From: Casuarius casuarius
Lineage: Eukaryota; Chordata; Aves; Casuariiformes; Casuariidae
DNA: 64,000 nt
Reading direction: 5' to 3'
NCBI GenBank assembly: GCA_003342895.1
Contig: PTFA01000010.1
Span: forward strand, 9,804,139-9,868,138
Shown: one piece after another, positions 51,661 to 62,545 of the stretch
How the letters are laid out: each line of letters opens with the position of its first letter
How positions within the stretch are numbered: position 1 is the stretch's first letter
Program-made: the position numbers and the translations under genes
Notes under the pieces: generated by a model
Told to the model about the DNA's origin: nothing
The model's input: only the letters and a program-made list of their open reading frames with translations
The model's database searches: none

Positions 51661-53564
51661 GCAGCCTGAACTGCAAAAAGCTTTTGCACAGTAAGCAGGA
51701 GGGAACAACAGTGTGACTACAGACAGTTACCTTTTGACCCTTATTCCATCCTGCATGTAGCATGCAGCTGAGTTGTTTGCATCAGGACCATAACAAGAAA
51801 TGAGCATTGCCGTATATAATTAATATCTCCTCCATGGTCATTGCACGAATGCAGTAGCTTGTTCTTAACCAGCTTAAAATAATACTTTTAAAGTCCTTCT
51901 AGGGAAAACCAGTCTCATATTTCTGATAAACTAGATAGAGGTAACTGTTTTGTAGGAGTTGTAAAGTTAGAAATTTGTTTCTTTCTTTGTGCAAAGTGTA
52001 AGATTCTAGACTAAAAAGAGCTTGTGTACCTAAAAGCTTGTCCATTCTGACAAACTAAATAAGCAGGTCTAATAAAAGAGATCACCTCTCCAAACAACCT
52101 TGCCCAGTTTTACACTGTGAAATCACGATGGCTACCCTAGACATGCTCTCACACACGCAGTTAGACCACTGTATTGTGGTGGCACAGAAGAGCTCACAAA
52201 TGAAATCATGGTGCCCGTGAAAGACCATTGTGCTTCTTCCCGTTGCACCTGAATCTTGAAAAAAGCCATTGCCTATTCAGAGAGGAAAATCATCCTACTA
52301 CATTACAACATCCAACTTTACTTTATAGTAAACTGTTTAGGTGTAGGCCTGTCCTGAGGGTAGGGGCTGTTCCAGTAAGTGTAGCTACTCTGTATTATTT
52401 TCCCTTTAAAAATTTGCCTGAAGTGGAACCTTTTCTAGTGAATCCTCCAGTTCATCAATGCTTATGTGGATAAAATTTCCAGTATGTAGTTCTCCTTGAG
52501 ACATGGAAGTTTTCTAATTTTAACTCTCAGTTAACACTTTGCTGTGAGTTTGGCTATATTTAGAGGTTAGGGCTAAAGAATGATGTGAGTATTCTGGTTC
52601 CAGTCTAGCAGAGTGTATATCTTTTAAGTTCATGAGTTGCCCCACTGAAATGACTGCTCATGCATTTAGCTCATGGTTGAATGCTCTCCTAAACTGTCCA
52701 ATTTGCTCCCTTCTGAACTCAAAGCATGATCTCTGTGTCCTCCTATTGTGCAAGGCAAGTGCTGCACCTCTGGCAGGCCCAAGCCTCATCTGAAAAATGC
52801 CTTCCTTTATGGAAACCAGCCTGCTTTTTCTTATCTTTCAATCCAGATGCCATTTTGCTGTTGATACAAAATGCCTCCTTCCTCCTTCTTGCCCCAAATC
52901 TTTGAAAGCAGGATTTTAGAACTGGGAATACTTTAGCACATGTTGCTTCCTGCTGGACATATGATAACCAGAAATTTGATAGAAAAGCAAAAGTTTAAAC
53001 TGGGCATGGGAAGGAGCCAAATGAGATGTACAGCAGCTGGCTTATAATTTGACCTTGCCTCTCCTTATACAGTCAGATGTATGGGACTAGGACTAGAAAA
53101 TTTCTTCTTACTGAAGACATTCTGGTTATGAAACATATTTTAACTACAGAAGGGCAGGAATGAAGCAACACTCTGGGTATGGGAACTAGGAAGCAGAAAA
53201 AACACTGTTTTGAATAGACCTTTGTTGACCTCCTGTCATAAATACACTTTATATATTTCCTGAAGGAATCCTGCTGACATCCGATCATCACAAGGTTTAG
53301 CTGCATCGTTGCATAATTGACTTGCAAGTTAGATGTAAGCTATGGAGGCGCTGGTGGAAGGGTTTATTCTTTTGTGAGGGATCAGGTATTCATTGCTTTT
53401 AGAGGCAAGAAGTCAGACTTGGACACAAAGTCTGGTGCTACACGGATGTTATGAGTGCATGAGAGCTAACAGAGGGTAAGGGAAGAAGGACGTCGGCACT
53501 CATTGCAGGCATGGCAACACTACAGCATGAAGCTGTTTCATAATTAGGAAAGGATTTGTTGGGC

Positions 53565-53690
53565 AAGTGCTATTGCCATTGTTGTACAGTTTTGGAAACT
53601 AAAGCACAGCCAGGCTAAGTGACTTGTGCAAGGTCATGCAAGTGCAAGGTCATGCAAGAAGGCAATCGTAGAATGGACTTTCAGACATTT
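53565..53690 (-). repeat. MIR-like SINE fragment with internal duplication
   Basis: TACAGTTTTGGAAACTAAAG, CACAGCCAGGCTAAGTGACT and TGTGCAAGGTCATGCAAG match the reverse-complement MIR core. The conserved AAGGTCA box is duplicated in tandem (16-bp unit, 53,626-53,657), which ordinary MIR copies do not show. Confidence 0.65.
53626..53657. repeat. 16-bp perfect tandem duplication
   Basis: GTGCAAGGTCATGCAA occurs twice head to tail without mismatch. It lies in the MIR-like copy and must be younger than it, since the two units are identical while the surrounding repeat is decayed. Confidence 0.9.
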
Positions 53691-53717
53691 GCTTCATGAG
53701 GTCTAGTCTTTAGTTGG

Positions 53718-53745
53718 TCTTACCCACTGGATCTTACCCACTGGA
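53718..53745. repeat. 14-bp perfect tandem duplication
   Basis: TCTTACCCACTGGA occurs twice in direct succession without mismatch, 60 bases after the 16-bp duplication. Confidence 0.9.
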
Positions 53746-55611
53746 CCAGCTTCTTCCTTTTGACTCTTTTCAGCACTCCCCTGCCCATAACCCCCTTTCT
53801 TCCCCAAGGAAAAATGGGTCAAAATCTGGTCTGCTCTGGTCAAAATCAGAAGTGGCATATTTCTTCCCATTGACACACTAGCAAAGGAAACATTCCTTTC
53901 TCTAGTAAAGTCAGAAGTAATATTGAAGCAAGCTGAGGGAGAAAAAAAGGATCTGGAAAACATTGCTAACAGTGTCTATAGCTGGATTATGTAGATCTCA
54001 GGTGCCTTGTCCGCCTTGACAAAGGAGCATGCCAGTGCAAATTGGCTGTAATGTTTCAGTAGTTTTCCCCAGGCACCAACAAAACAATCAGGGGAGAGAT
54101 TTTTGATTCTGCATATAGGAGGAGCCTGGTCCTAGACTTCAACTTGCACAGTAGAAATCCCTGATTAAAAAGGAGCCAAATGCTGTTGTGCTTCAGGAAG
54201 TGGGAGAATTAGGGATGCTTACTTTGGATGACAGTGTAACCTTACAGTGTAGCCTGTACAAGAGGAGATGAACAGCTGCATCTCCCCAGGAGCAGAGCAC
54301 AGTATATTGTGAGTCAGAGTCACAGTTCCTCCCTATCTTCCCTCCACCACCACACGCACTCCCTTTGCTCTTCTACAAGTCAATTACTTCATCCTTTTTT
54401 TTTCTTTTCTTTTCTGTGGAGCGGTTTACTCTCCCATGCTCCCAGCCAGCTACTTTGGCTAGCAAGGAATGGGAGGGAGGTGAAGCTAGGGCTCTCTGCA
54501 CTTTTCTTCTCTTAACACCCCCTCTCCACCCACTTCCTCCCATCAGGGAGTATTGGGTGAGCAGAACTGCAATGAGCAGACTGAACTTGCATAGCTATGG
54601 AGGTGAAATTGTTGAGGGAAGGAGGAGGGAGACCTCTCCCTCTCTATTATACTGCTGTCTGACTAGACACTGGCCCTGGCAATGTGTGGTGGAGTTTAGC
54701 CCAACAAATGTATTCTGTACAAATTCAGAGTAAAGGCCCATGTTAAAATGCTACAGGATATTATCAGTGGTAAAAAACTAGAGCAGCCTGTTCACTGAAA
54801 CCTGTGAAAGACCAGCGTCTTCCTAACCTGATCTCAGTCCATTCCTGGAAAATATGGAAGGAAGCCCACTGTGAAAGCAAAAGAAAACAATCAGATCCTT
54901 AGGAACTTTAGGGAGGCAAACATGCAGGGAAACTCTTTGCTAAAGGCAAGAGTTCAGTCAACATCTTGGGATAACTGGGTGCAAAGGGGATAATAAGGTC
55001 TCAGGCCTTTTTGACAGTGGGAAAACAAAGAGCTTTGCTGATTTACAAGCAGGAGTAGGCCTGTCTCTCAAATAAGAAAACTTTTTGCTGCAGCTGGCAC
55101 TGCACATACTCAGAAAATATCTCTTGTGCCCTCCAGGAGAAATGCTAAAGCATACACATACCCCTTTTCTCTCCCATCCTCCCATCTTTGCCTATAAACT
55201 TTCTATCTCTGGACTGAAAGCATGCCAAGCCTCAGAAATTTCTTCCTCTATGAACTGATGAAGACCTTTTCCACCATTCTTCTGAAGATGCCTCTGTGCA
55301 GGTAGAGTTTGTGATTTCAATCTTTCAGCATGGCTTGGATTAAGATACAGATGAGTGGAAAGCAGAGAAGAACATAGCAAGGTAAGACTGATGGATTAAG
55401 ATCATGTGGACTAGAAGACTCAACTGCCTGTCTAGAGGTTGGATTTACAAGGAAAATGCTATGCTACAGTTATTTAGAAAAGATAAGAGACATATTTGGG
55501 GGCTGCTAGAAATTAAGGAAAAATTCTAAAGAGCATTTATTCCCATTTTAAATTACTAAATAGTATTATACTTGGAGACAACTGTGTATATACAACTCTT
55601 AAAAATTAAAG

Positions 55612-55700
55612 CTCACAGGCCAAATTCTGCTTTCAGTCACACAGAAAGCAAGTGACTGTAGACTGAGTAGCATATAACTGAGGTCATAATCTGGCATAGT
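55612..55700. repeat. Fossil repeat, CCAAATTCTGC type
   Basis: GGCCAAATTCTGCTTTCAGT and CACACAG open the copy; AACTGAGGTCATAATCTGG closes it. This is the inverted pair GGCCAAATTCTGCTCTCAGTTACAC / GTAACTGAGATCAGAATCTGGCC known to me as a recurring sauropsid repeat. The middle is degenerate. Confidence 0.45.
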
Positions 55701-55874
55701 GTCTGATCTGGCTCAATTTTCTATTAGGCTAATGTCAGTGCTGGTAAGCTATTATGAGTAAACTCAGTAGGGAATGGGTCAGGTGTTAATGCTCACAATC
55801 AACATGCTTCCAAATAAACTGGAGGAATTTAAGAAACAATGCAGTATATTCTAATTTAAGTTACTCGTTTAGAC

Positions 55875-55940
55875 TTAAAATAACTCTATTGACATGAGTG
55901 GTGCTACCTGGGTGTAAGTGAGCAGAAAATATGATTCTGT
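55875..55940. repeat. Fossil repeat, CCATTGAC / GTGTAAGTGAG type
   Basis: AACTCTATTGACATGAGTGG, TGCTACCTGGGTGTAAGTGA and GCAGAAAATATGATTCTG follow the right half of the CCAAATTCTGC-type element. It lies 175 bases from another fragment of the same family. Confidence 0.4.
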
Positions 55941-57116
55941 GTTTAGAAGACCCTTCCATTTCACTTCTCTTTAAAAAGTGAAGGAATGAAGCACATGGAA
56001 ATTTCTGAACACTGAGCTGGTAAAACTATACAATCTTCTTGTCCTCTTCTCTGTGTTCTATGAACAAGCCTAAATTAAGACCTGCAATTGTCCAATATAT
56101 AGAAGTATAAAATGTGAGAAGACAACTCGCTCTCCATTTTCTTTTATTAGTTCTTAAATAAGATAGATTTTCATACTACGATAAGGTCTTAGGTTCAAGT
56201 TTTGAAATTAAAGTTTTGCATTCGGTTTCAAAATATTTCCTACAGTTTCAGTTGCAAAAGCCCTCAGTTGTGTTAAAGGATTTAACCCCTCGCATTGCTG
56301 AGTGTCAAATTTAGATGCTTTCCAGTGTGCAGACTGACTTGAGCTAGATCTGCCCCACTATAAATTCAGTGATTCTGGGGCTGTGATTGAAATCTGGTTG
56401 TTTCTAGAGACTGAAGAGGTTCAGATGAGAAATTGCGCTTTTGGCCTATTTGTGCTAGTCTCATTTTCTACTCACTTTAGTTCTTGCATCTGTCTTAGAA
56501 TGTTACATTTGAGAGTAGAACTTCATATACAATAAATAAATGCTGTGCCTTAGCCAATGTGCAATGCAGGAGACAGTATCTGAGATACCTGTAAGACAAA
56601 CATGTATGTTTTTTGAGTAAGAACTTGTGCAAGGAGCTCAGCAAGGTGTTCAGCAGGATAGGAACAGCAGTGCTCTCACAAAGTGTCTCATGGCCTCTTC
56701 TGACAATTGACTCTCACAATTACCCTGCTAGTGCTTTATTATACACAGTCTAAGCCATGGAAACATTTTCAGAATAGGATGTTTTCCCAGATATGCAAAA
56801 AGACGTTAGGTGTCCATTTGGTACTAAAAAATCCTCACTCTCATAAAACTCCAAATGAAACCAAAGGAGAGACTAAAAAGAACAAAGATTTTAAGATTTG
56901 ATCCTTAACCATTACATATTGAAAGAAAATACACAGCCATTAACATTTTATTAGTTCTTGTCCTTTGTACTCTAGGAAAGCAAAATTGCAGCCCTTCTAA
57001 TGAAAACAAAACAAACAAAATACCACAGAGTCCATAGAAGAAAGGGGCAAGACAAAGAAGAAGACATAATGCTTATCATAATTTTCCTTCAGACCCTAGA
57101 TAATGGTTGGCTACTT

Positions 57117-57134
57117 AAAAAAAAAAAAAAAAAG
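57117..57134 (+). repeat. Poly-A tract (18 A)
   Basis: Homopolymer in AT-rich non-coding DNA; no retroposon body is recognised upstream. Confidence 0.9.
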
Positions 57135-57873
57135 TAATTGTATTCCTTTTGAAGCTCCTCTGGTTGGAAATTTCCTTATGTAGTTCCCTGTCTTTTTCTC
57201 TTTTGAAAACATTCATGCTCCTTGCTTTAGTTACTCTTCAGGGTAACACACTCCATATGTCAAATAGCCTTTGTATGAAATAGTTTAGACTAAATTCTCT
57301 TTTTATCCTCGTGACCTAATTTTAAGGTCTTACTGCTGTGAAGGACTAATCTGGATCAGTTTGATCAGACCCTCTTATTTTATAAATGACATTTAATTTA
57401 CCACAACTTTCCCCCCTTTTCCATAATAATAAGCCCAACCAAGTCCTTCTTTGTAAGTGTTGCTATCATAACCTTCCTTAAGTTTTACTGCTAATTGAAC
57501 AGTGCTGTCTGACTTAGTTCATTATTATACTACTTGCTTTCATTTAAGTGCATTTTTGAAGTAATGCAACACAGAAGCTTATTATCTTCTTTTTTCTCAG
57601 TTGCTTTTCTCTGGAGTAGAGGCCAAAGAGGACATTTTTTGGTTAACAGTGGCTCCCAAAGTATTCTTCTATGCTTTACATACAACATAATTTTCTTCCT
57701 GGGTAGATATTCCCTGTGATTCTTTTTTCCTTGGAAGAAATTGCATTTAGCATCTTCACAAGCACCATTTTCTTTGTGCCTTCCCATCAGGCTTCTGTTT
57801 AAGAATTAAAGTATATACTTGAAAATTGCCCAGACTTTTCAGTGTAACCATTAGCTAATTCAACAGCTCTCAC

Positions 57874-57957
57874 TGTGGACTCCTGATACTCCCTCCACTT
57901 ACACTGGTTACACTGAGGGGAAACTCCAGTTACGTTAACGCAGTGAGTGAGAGAACA
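57874..57957. repeat. Fossil repeat, ACACTGGT / GTGTAACTGAG type
   Basis: GACTCCTGATACTCCCTCCA, CTTACACTGGTTACACTGAG and AACTCCAGTTACGTTAACGC resemble the arms of the same old palindromic repeat family in altered order. Confidence 0.35.
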
Positions 57958-58416
57958 GACCTCTCTCCTTTTGATTATTTTCTTCCAATATTCATATTCT
58001 TCAATTATTCAGAGCTATATTCCTGCCACAATACTTTTCTGTCTTCTCACTCTTTTAAATTGTTTACTGTCAATTTAGCTTGTACAGGGGTGAACAAGAC
58101 CAAACAAACAGTTTTAAAACGGATCATCTAGAAAAGTTCCAGCAATTCACCCATGAAACTGAGGCTGAATAGGCTGAATCTATTTCAAAGGCATACTGTT
58201 TTATTGCAAAATCAGTCAGGGACTGCACTACTTCTTGCCTTTGACACAGCCATACGAGCAGAAGACTTTGTGAATATCTGTGGCTATGTCCTGGCAAAAA
58301 AGTTTTTTCATTCTTTGAGATTACTTTGCCTGTCTGAGGTAGCCATATCCCTAGTGGAGTTTGCCCACAAGGAGCACTGGGCTAATGTGAGTCAGCTTGG
58401 CGAACACTCAACAGTA

Positions 58417-58571
58417 GGCCCAGGCCAGATCTACACAAGAGTTGTGACTGCAGAGTTTTTTTTCTTTTTTTTTTTTAAATAAAAATCCCTGTCAAACTAG
58501 CTATGTGTGGCACTTACACAGATATACTACTGGTAAGTTCTTGTGTTGCTATGGCTTATGCTTGGGAAAGG
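58417..58571. mobile_element. Possible ancient hAT-like MITE fragment
   Basis: GGCCCAGGCCAGATCTACAC at the left, a central T-rich stretch, then CTAGCTATGTGTGGCACTTA and TGCTATGGCTTATGCTTGGG resemble, by recall, the short palindromic CTACACT-type DNA transposon remnants common in sauropsid genomes. Divergence is high, the terminal repeats are not clean and the class is uncertain. Confidence 0.35.
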
Positions 58572-58744
58572 GCCATGGTAGAAAAATCCTTTTTCTTACC
58601 ATGTGCTGTCCTCACATCAGAGACCTTTGTGAGCAGAGCCAGCAAGCTGAATTGTGGATGTAGACAAGGCTTTCTGTTCCCCTCAACCTTGTAATATGTG
58701 TTGACTCCTTATCTTTATAGTATTTACTTTCATGATATTCCCAT

Positions 58745-58860
58745 GAAGCAGATCTGTGTTCCAATTCCTGTTTTGCAGGTGAAAATAAACACAGAGACCA
58801 GCTGACCTGCCCAAGTCCCACAGGAGGCTTGTGGTGGGACAGAGAATTGGATGGCACAGA
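58745..58860 (-). repeat. MIR-like SINE fragment
   Basis: TTTTGCAGGTGAAAATAAAC, ACAGAGACCAGCTGACCTGC and CCAAGTCCCACAGGAGGCTT follow the reverse-complement MIR core. The trailing GGACAGAGAATTGG matches the usual GCAGGGAATTGAACCC region. Confidence 0.6.
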
Positions 58861-60587
58861 ACCTATTTACAGCCAGACAGAGCAGCTTCTGGGTTTAGAC
58901 CAGTTTACGTATTCCAGGTTTAGCTCTAGAACAGCTGAAATCAGCCTGCAGGGAAAACACATCAGTCCCTGAATAGCACAAATAATGGAGCCTGGTTTTC
59001 TGCAGCTTAGTATCTTGTGATTGGATTCTTTGATCTCCTAAAAAGTCAAACTGCAGCTGAAACTTCTACTGCAGATCAGATGGCCTTAACTTTTTATGCT
59101 GTATGGATTGTCTGGTACCTAATGATACAAGTTTCTCTCTTTTGGCTGGACTTCTTTTAGTGGGAGCACTAACATAGCACTTGCATCTTTTCTCTCTGGC
59201 CATCTGTTTTTACGACCTTTGTAAAAGCCAAATACCTTAAAAGCCTCTCTGAACTATGGCTAAGTTCAAAACTTACTGGATTGGAGTGACAAACAGACAT
59301 GCAAGACCATACCACTACATAAGCCTCATATATTACAAAGACTGCCAAAAATTGGGTGAAATGGGTTATGTGTTGCTAAGACATGGAAAAACCCTTTTGT
59401 TTTATGCCCCATTACCACTGTCATAGCCATGGAATCTCTGTAGTGTACAACTGTTATTTTACTGTCTCTGCCACAGCCCCAGCTCCTCCAGATGCCTACT
59501 CCAACAACAGTCCAACGCAGAAGAGTAGAAAAAGTCCTTCTGTGCCATCTCTCCAAAACAGCTTTCAGAGGGAGAGCTAGAAGCTGCAAAACATGGAGCC
59601 CTTTGCCCATGGTGTTAAACAAGTATTTTCTGACTTTAGAAATGTTCCTGAAAAAGTTAGCCCAGATGGGCAAAGGAGGCCAGGATTTGACACAGAAAAT
59701 GAAGCAAATTAACAGGGATCACCTGAGGTAAATGTCTCTACTCTGTCTCTTGAAATGTTGCATAGTCACCTCTCTGCAATGCTGGGATGCTTTTCTTTAG
59801 TGCCTATAGAAGAAATTGGTCTTCGGATCCTAGTTACCTGTTGGACTTCTGGTAGTGAGAGAGAGGCAGTCTGACATCCCTTCTAACGTGATCTCAGATA
59901 CACTGCTTCTATAATTCTCGGGAATACTGTATACATTGCACTTGAATGAAAACTGGTATCCTGGCATAGATAAAGATCTAGAAGCGAAAGTTTACATGAG
60001 AATATGAGTTTTGAATACTGCATGCCAGGATAGTGAGATCTTGGACTTTGGTTTAGCACTTTTGTTCCAGCTTGAATTGTTTAATAATCACACTATATAT
60101 TGAGCCCTGCACAAATGGCTATTTGGGTATTCTGTTCTGTACCATTATCTTGATTTGTTGCTATAGGTCATTTGATTCAAAGCCCTTCATGAAGGACAGG
60201 CTGAGAAATCTTCTCTTGAGTCACACTAGAAAGGTCTATTGCAAAGCTAACTTCTCTGCATGGAGCACAGGACCCTGTCAGGTGCTAGTTTAAGCCCAGA
60301 AGAAAGCTTACTTCTCTGACCCATCTTTTTTAACATAATAAAGCGTATAATATGCATTTGAAAAACAAGGAATTTAAAAAAGCATATCAAAACAAAATGC
60401 AGACACGATGTGGACGGTGTAAGACCCTATATTGAGAAGAACTGTATATATGAAGGAAACAAGGTTAAACATATAAAAGAGAATAAACAAACAAAGCAAG
60501 TGGTAGCTTCTTCTTAAGGCTATGTCTTGGGTTTGCAAAAGATCAGAAATGCTTTCAATCACTGGGGCATCTGTCAGCCATAAAGAG

Positions 60588-60617
60588 AAAGTGAAATACT
60601 TTTTAGTATTTCACTTT
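60588..60617. repeat. Perfect inverted repeat, 13-bp arms, 4-base loop
   Basis: AAAGTGAAATACT (60,588-60,600), TTTT, AGTATTTCACTTT (60,605-60,617). A direct partial copy, GAAATACTTTTTA, follows at about 60,632. Confidence 0.95.
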
Positions 60618-62080
60618 TAGTAGAGGAAAGTTGAAATACTTTTTAAAACTTAGAGGAGAGGCATCCCAAAAGCTGAGGGAGTGTCAAAGAGCTACAAGTC
60701 AGGAATTTGGCCAGAAAGAGCATGAGTCAATGTCAAAAAGTTTAGAAGCTGACCATCTGAAAATATTTTGGGTTCAACAGATCAAAACAGCTTGCTTGAC
60801 TTGAACTTCAGTGGGTAAAACAATGTAGCTCCGGGAACTTCAGTTGAGCTAACATGCTTAGATATCATTAACACTGTTAGGAAGAAATACCTAATGATAT
60901 TCACAGTAAGCAAATAAGTGCTCTGTAAAACAAATAATATCATCTAGGTAAGAAAGAACCTTGACCAGTAGCACACATGATGCAGGAACTGGTTTATGGT
61001 TTGATGTCAGTTCACTTGACTTTTTCACCGGGTCTGATTGACAGCTTTATTTCTTCATGAGAAATGTAAAAAACTCCCTTCTCTCCTCCCTCCTACCCAT
61101 CTTTGCTCTTCTCTGAGCTGTATTCACTCCTTATAGTTTGAGTATTAAAAAAATATATACTTACAGGTACAGCTTACTGTTGTGTTTGCTGCTATTGACT
61201 GCCTAAGGATATGTCTGTGAATTAAACACCCAGCCTGCTAAAATATATGCTCTTCTGTTGTCAACCTCTCCCCTATCCTGCCTTATTTTCTTAAGCCGTG
61301 TGTTAAATCTTTTCCCTCAGATTGCTCAGGCTCCATGGGATGATGACTGACATCTTACTTTATGCCTGTATGGGAGCACTGTTGAATCTCGCACACTAAG
61401 CATGAGCCTCTTACCTTTGCCAGGCAGAGTCAGCCAAACCTTCTGTCTTTGCAGAAGACCGTTGTGGCTACTCCTGCTCTGTGAACCTGCACGTTGGATT
61501 AACTGAGGTCATTGAGCAGGAGGAACATCCTTTGCCTGCATTGCAGCTGAGTATTTCACCTCACAGGGTTGTATGTGAAAGCAGCCCCACCAGAAGATTT
61601 TATTTTCAGCTGCAGCCTATTGCTATGGCCCTTCTGACTGGACATGTGCCCATCAGACAATCCCAGAGCATCTTGGTTGCCTGCCAGCCCCAAATGCCAG
61701 AAGCATGTCCCCACTTCCTCTTCCCTTAAATGATGAAGTCTGTGGGGTCTCATTCACGAGGACTTAGAAAAGTTGAGTCTCACACGGCCTTAGGACAGTG
61801 AGGCCAGGTCCTGAGGAAGGCCTCCAGATGCAGTTGCAATAACAATTTAAAATCTAACAAAACTGCCTGAATAATGTCCAATAAATTTAAAATCTGACTT
61901 TTTATAAAGTCTTATAAAAAATGTTGCAAATAAGCACTGCAGTCTATCAGAACTGGACTCTAGAATCATGCTGACTGTCTGTGGCTTTGCAAATGCTCAG
62001 AACTTCAAGTATTTCTGAGCCCACCTGACAGATTATAGTTTTGCAGGATTTCTTCTCAGTGTTCAAATAGTCAGAAAGGA

Positions 62081-62166
62081 GTGGCTGGTGGTTAAAGTCA
62101 CTAACCTGTGTTCAGTTCCTAGCTCCTCTGAGAATTCCCTTTATAAGTTTGGGAAAGCCATTAAGA
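62081..62166 (+). repeat. MIR-like SINE, 5' half
   Basis: GTGGTTAAAGTCACTAACCT and GTTCAGTTCCTAGCTCCTCT, then TATAAGTTTGGGAAAGCCAT, follow MIR from its 5' region up to the GGGCAAGTCACTTAA box. The match stops there and resumes about 265 bases later. Confidence 0.6.
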
Positions 62167-62430
62167 GCTTGTTTATGCTGCTAAAATTAACTCCTTCTCT
62201 TCTTCTTCTTCTTCTTCTTTTCACTGTAGGTTAACTGATGCTCATTTAGCTGCTGCAATGTAATACCACAGTGTAGACAAAGCAGGTTAGTTTTAGTCTG
62301 GGATATATTTGCTGAAGTTGACTCTTAGTGGCCCAACAAAGTTTTTTTTGTTTGCCTTCTCTGTAGTTTTGACTTTGGGTAACTAGTGAAGATTTAGTGA
62401 TTCTGAGGTAAAATAAAAATGCAGATTTCT
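62166..62430. mobile_element. Sequence interrupting the MIR copy; possible MITE
   Basis: This block separates two collinear halves of one MIR-like element. Its left end, AGCTTGTTTATGCTGC, is a degenerate inverse of CACAGTGTAGACAAAGC at about 62,268-62,284, so at least 62,166-62,284 could be a small hAT-like MITE with terminal inverted repeats. It contains a (TTC)n run. The remaining 145 bases up to 62,430 are unassigned and I see no clear target-site duplication. Confidence 0.4.
62196..62221 (+). repeat. (TTC)n microsatellite
   Basis: A run of about eight TTC units lies inside the block that splits the MIR copy. Confidence 0.9.
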
Positions 62431-62545
62431 AAAGCTCTTTTTCTACCTGTGAAATGGGAATAGTAGTACTACTTAGCTTTCTCTTAAGGATACTGTGATT
62501 AAGTACACTGTAAAGATTAAGAGACTATATTTGCAGTGGGAATAT
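62430..62545 (+). repeat. MIR-like SINE, 3' half
   Basis: TTTTTCTACCTGTGAAATGG, then GAATAGTAGTACTACTTAGC, continues the MIR core (CAGTTTCCCCATCTGTAAAATGGG and AATAATA) in the same orientation as the half ending at 62,166. Confidence 0.6.

Larger units (their letters stand above)
42811..58416. other. NTF3 intron or 5' flank, no gene recognised
   Basis: No further NTF3 exon is identifiable. The block contains MIR-like copies at 48.7 and 53.6 kb, the CpG-richer segment, a 15-T run at 45,504, fossil repeats at 51.6, 55.6, 55.9 and 57.9 kb and local duplications at 53.6-53.85 kb. ATGGTTACA on the minus strand near 57,851 recalls the first-exon start MVT but continues differently and has no donor in frame. 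Confidence 0.6.

Noticed and set aside
30770..51672. Shared word AATGCAGCCTGAACT at about 30,770 and 51,658
   Set aside because: A 15-base match between two places in 64 kb is expected about once or twice by chance.
57840..57860. Minus-strand ATGGTTACA resembling the NT-3 long-isoform first exon start
   Set aside because: Only MVT matches; the next codons differ and no GT donor follows at the expected phase-0 position.
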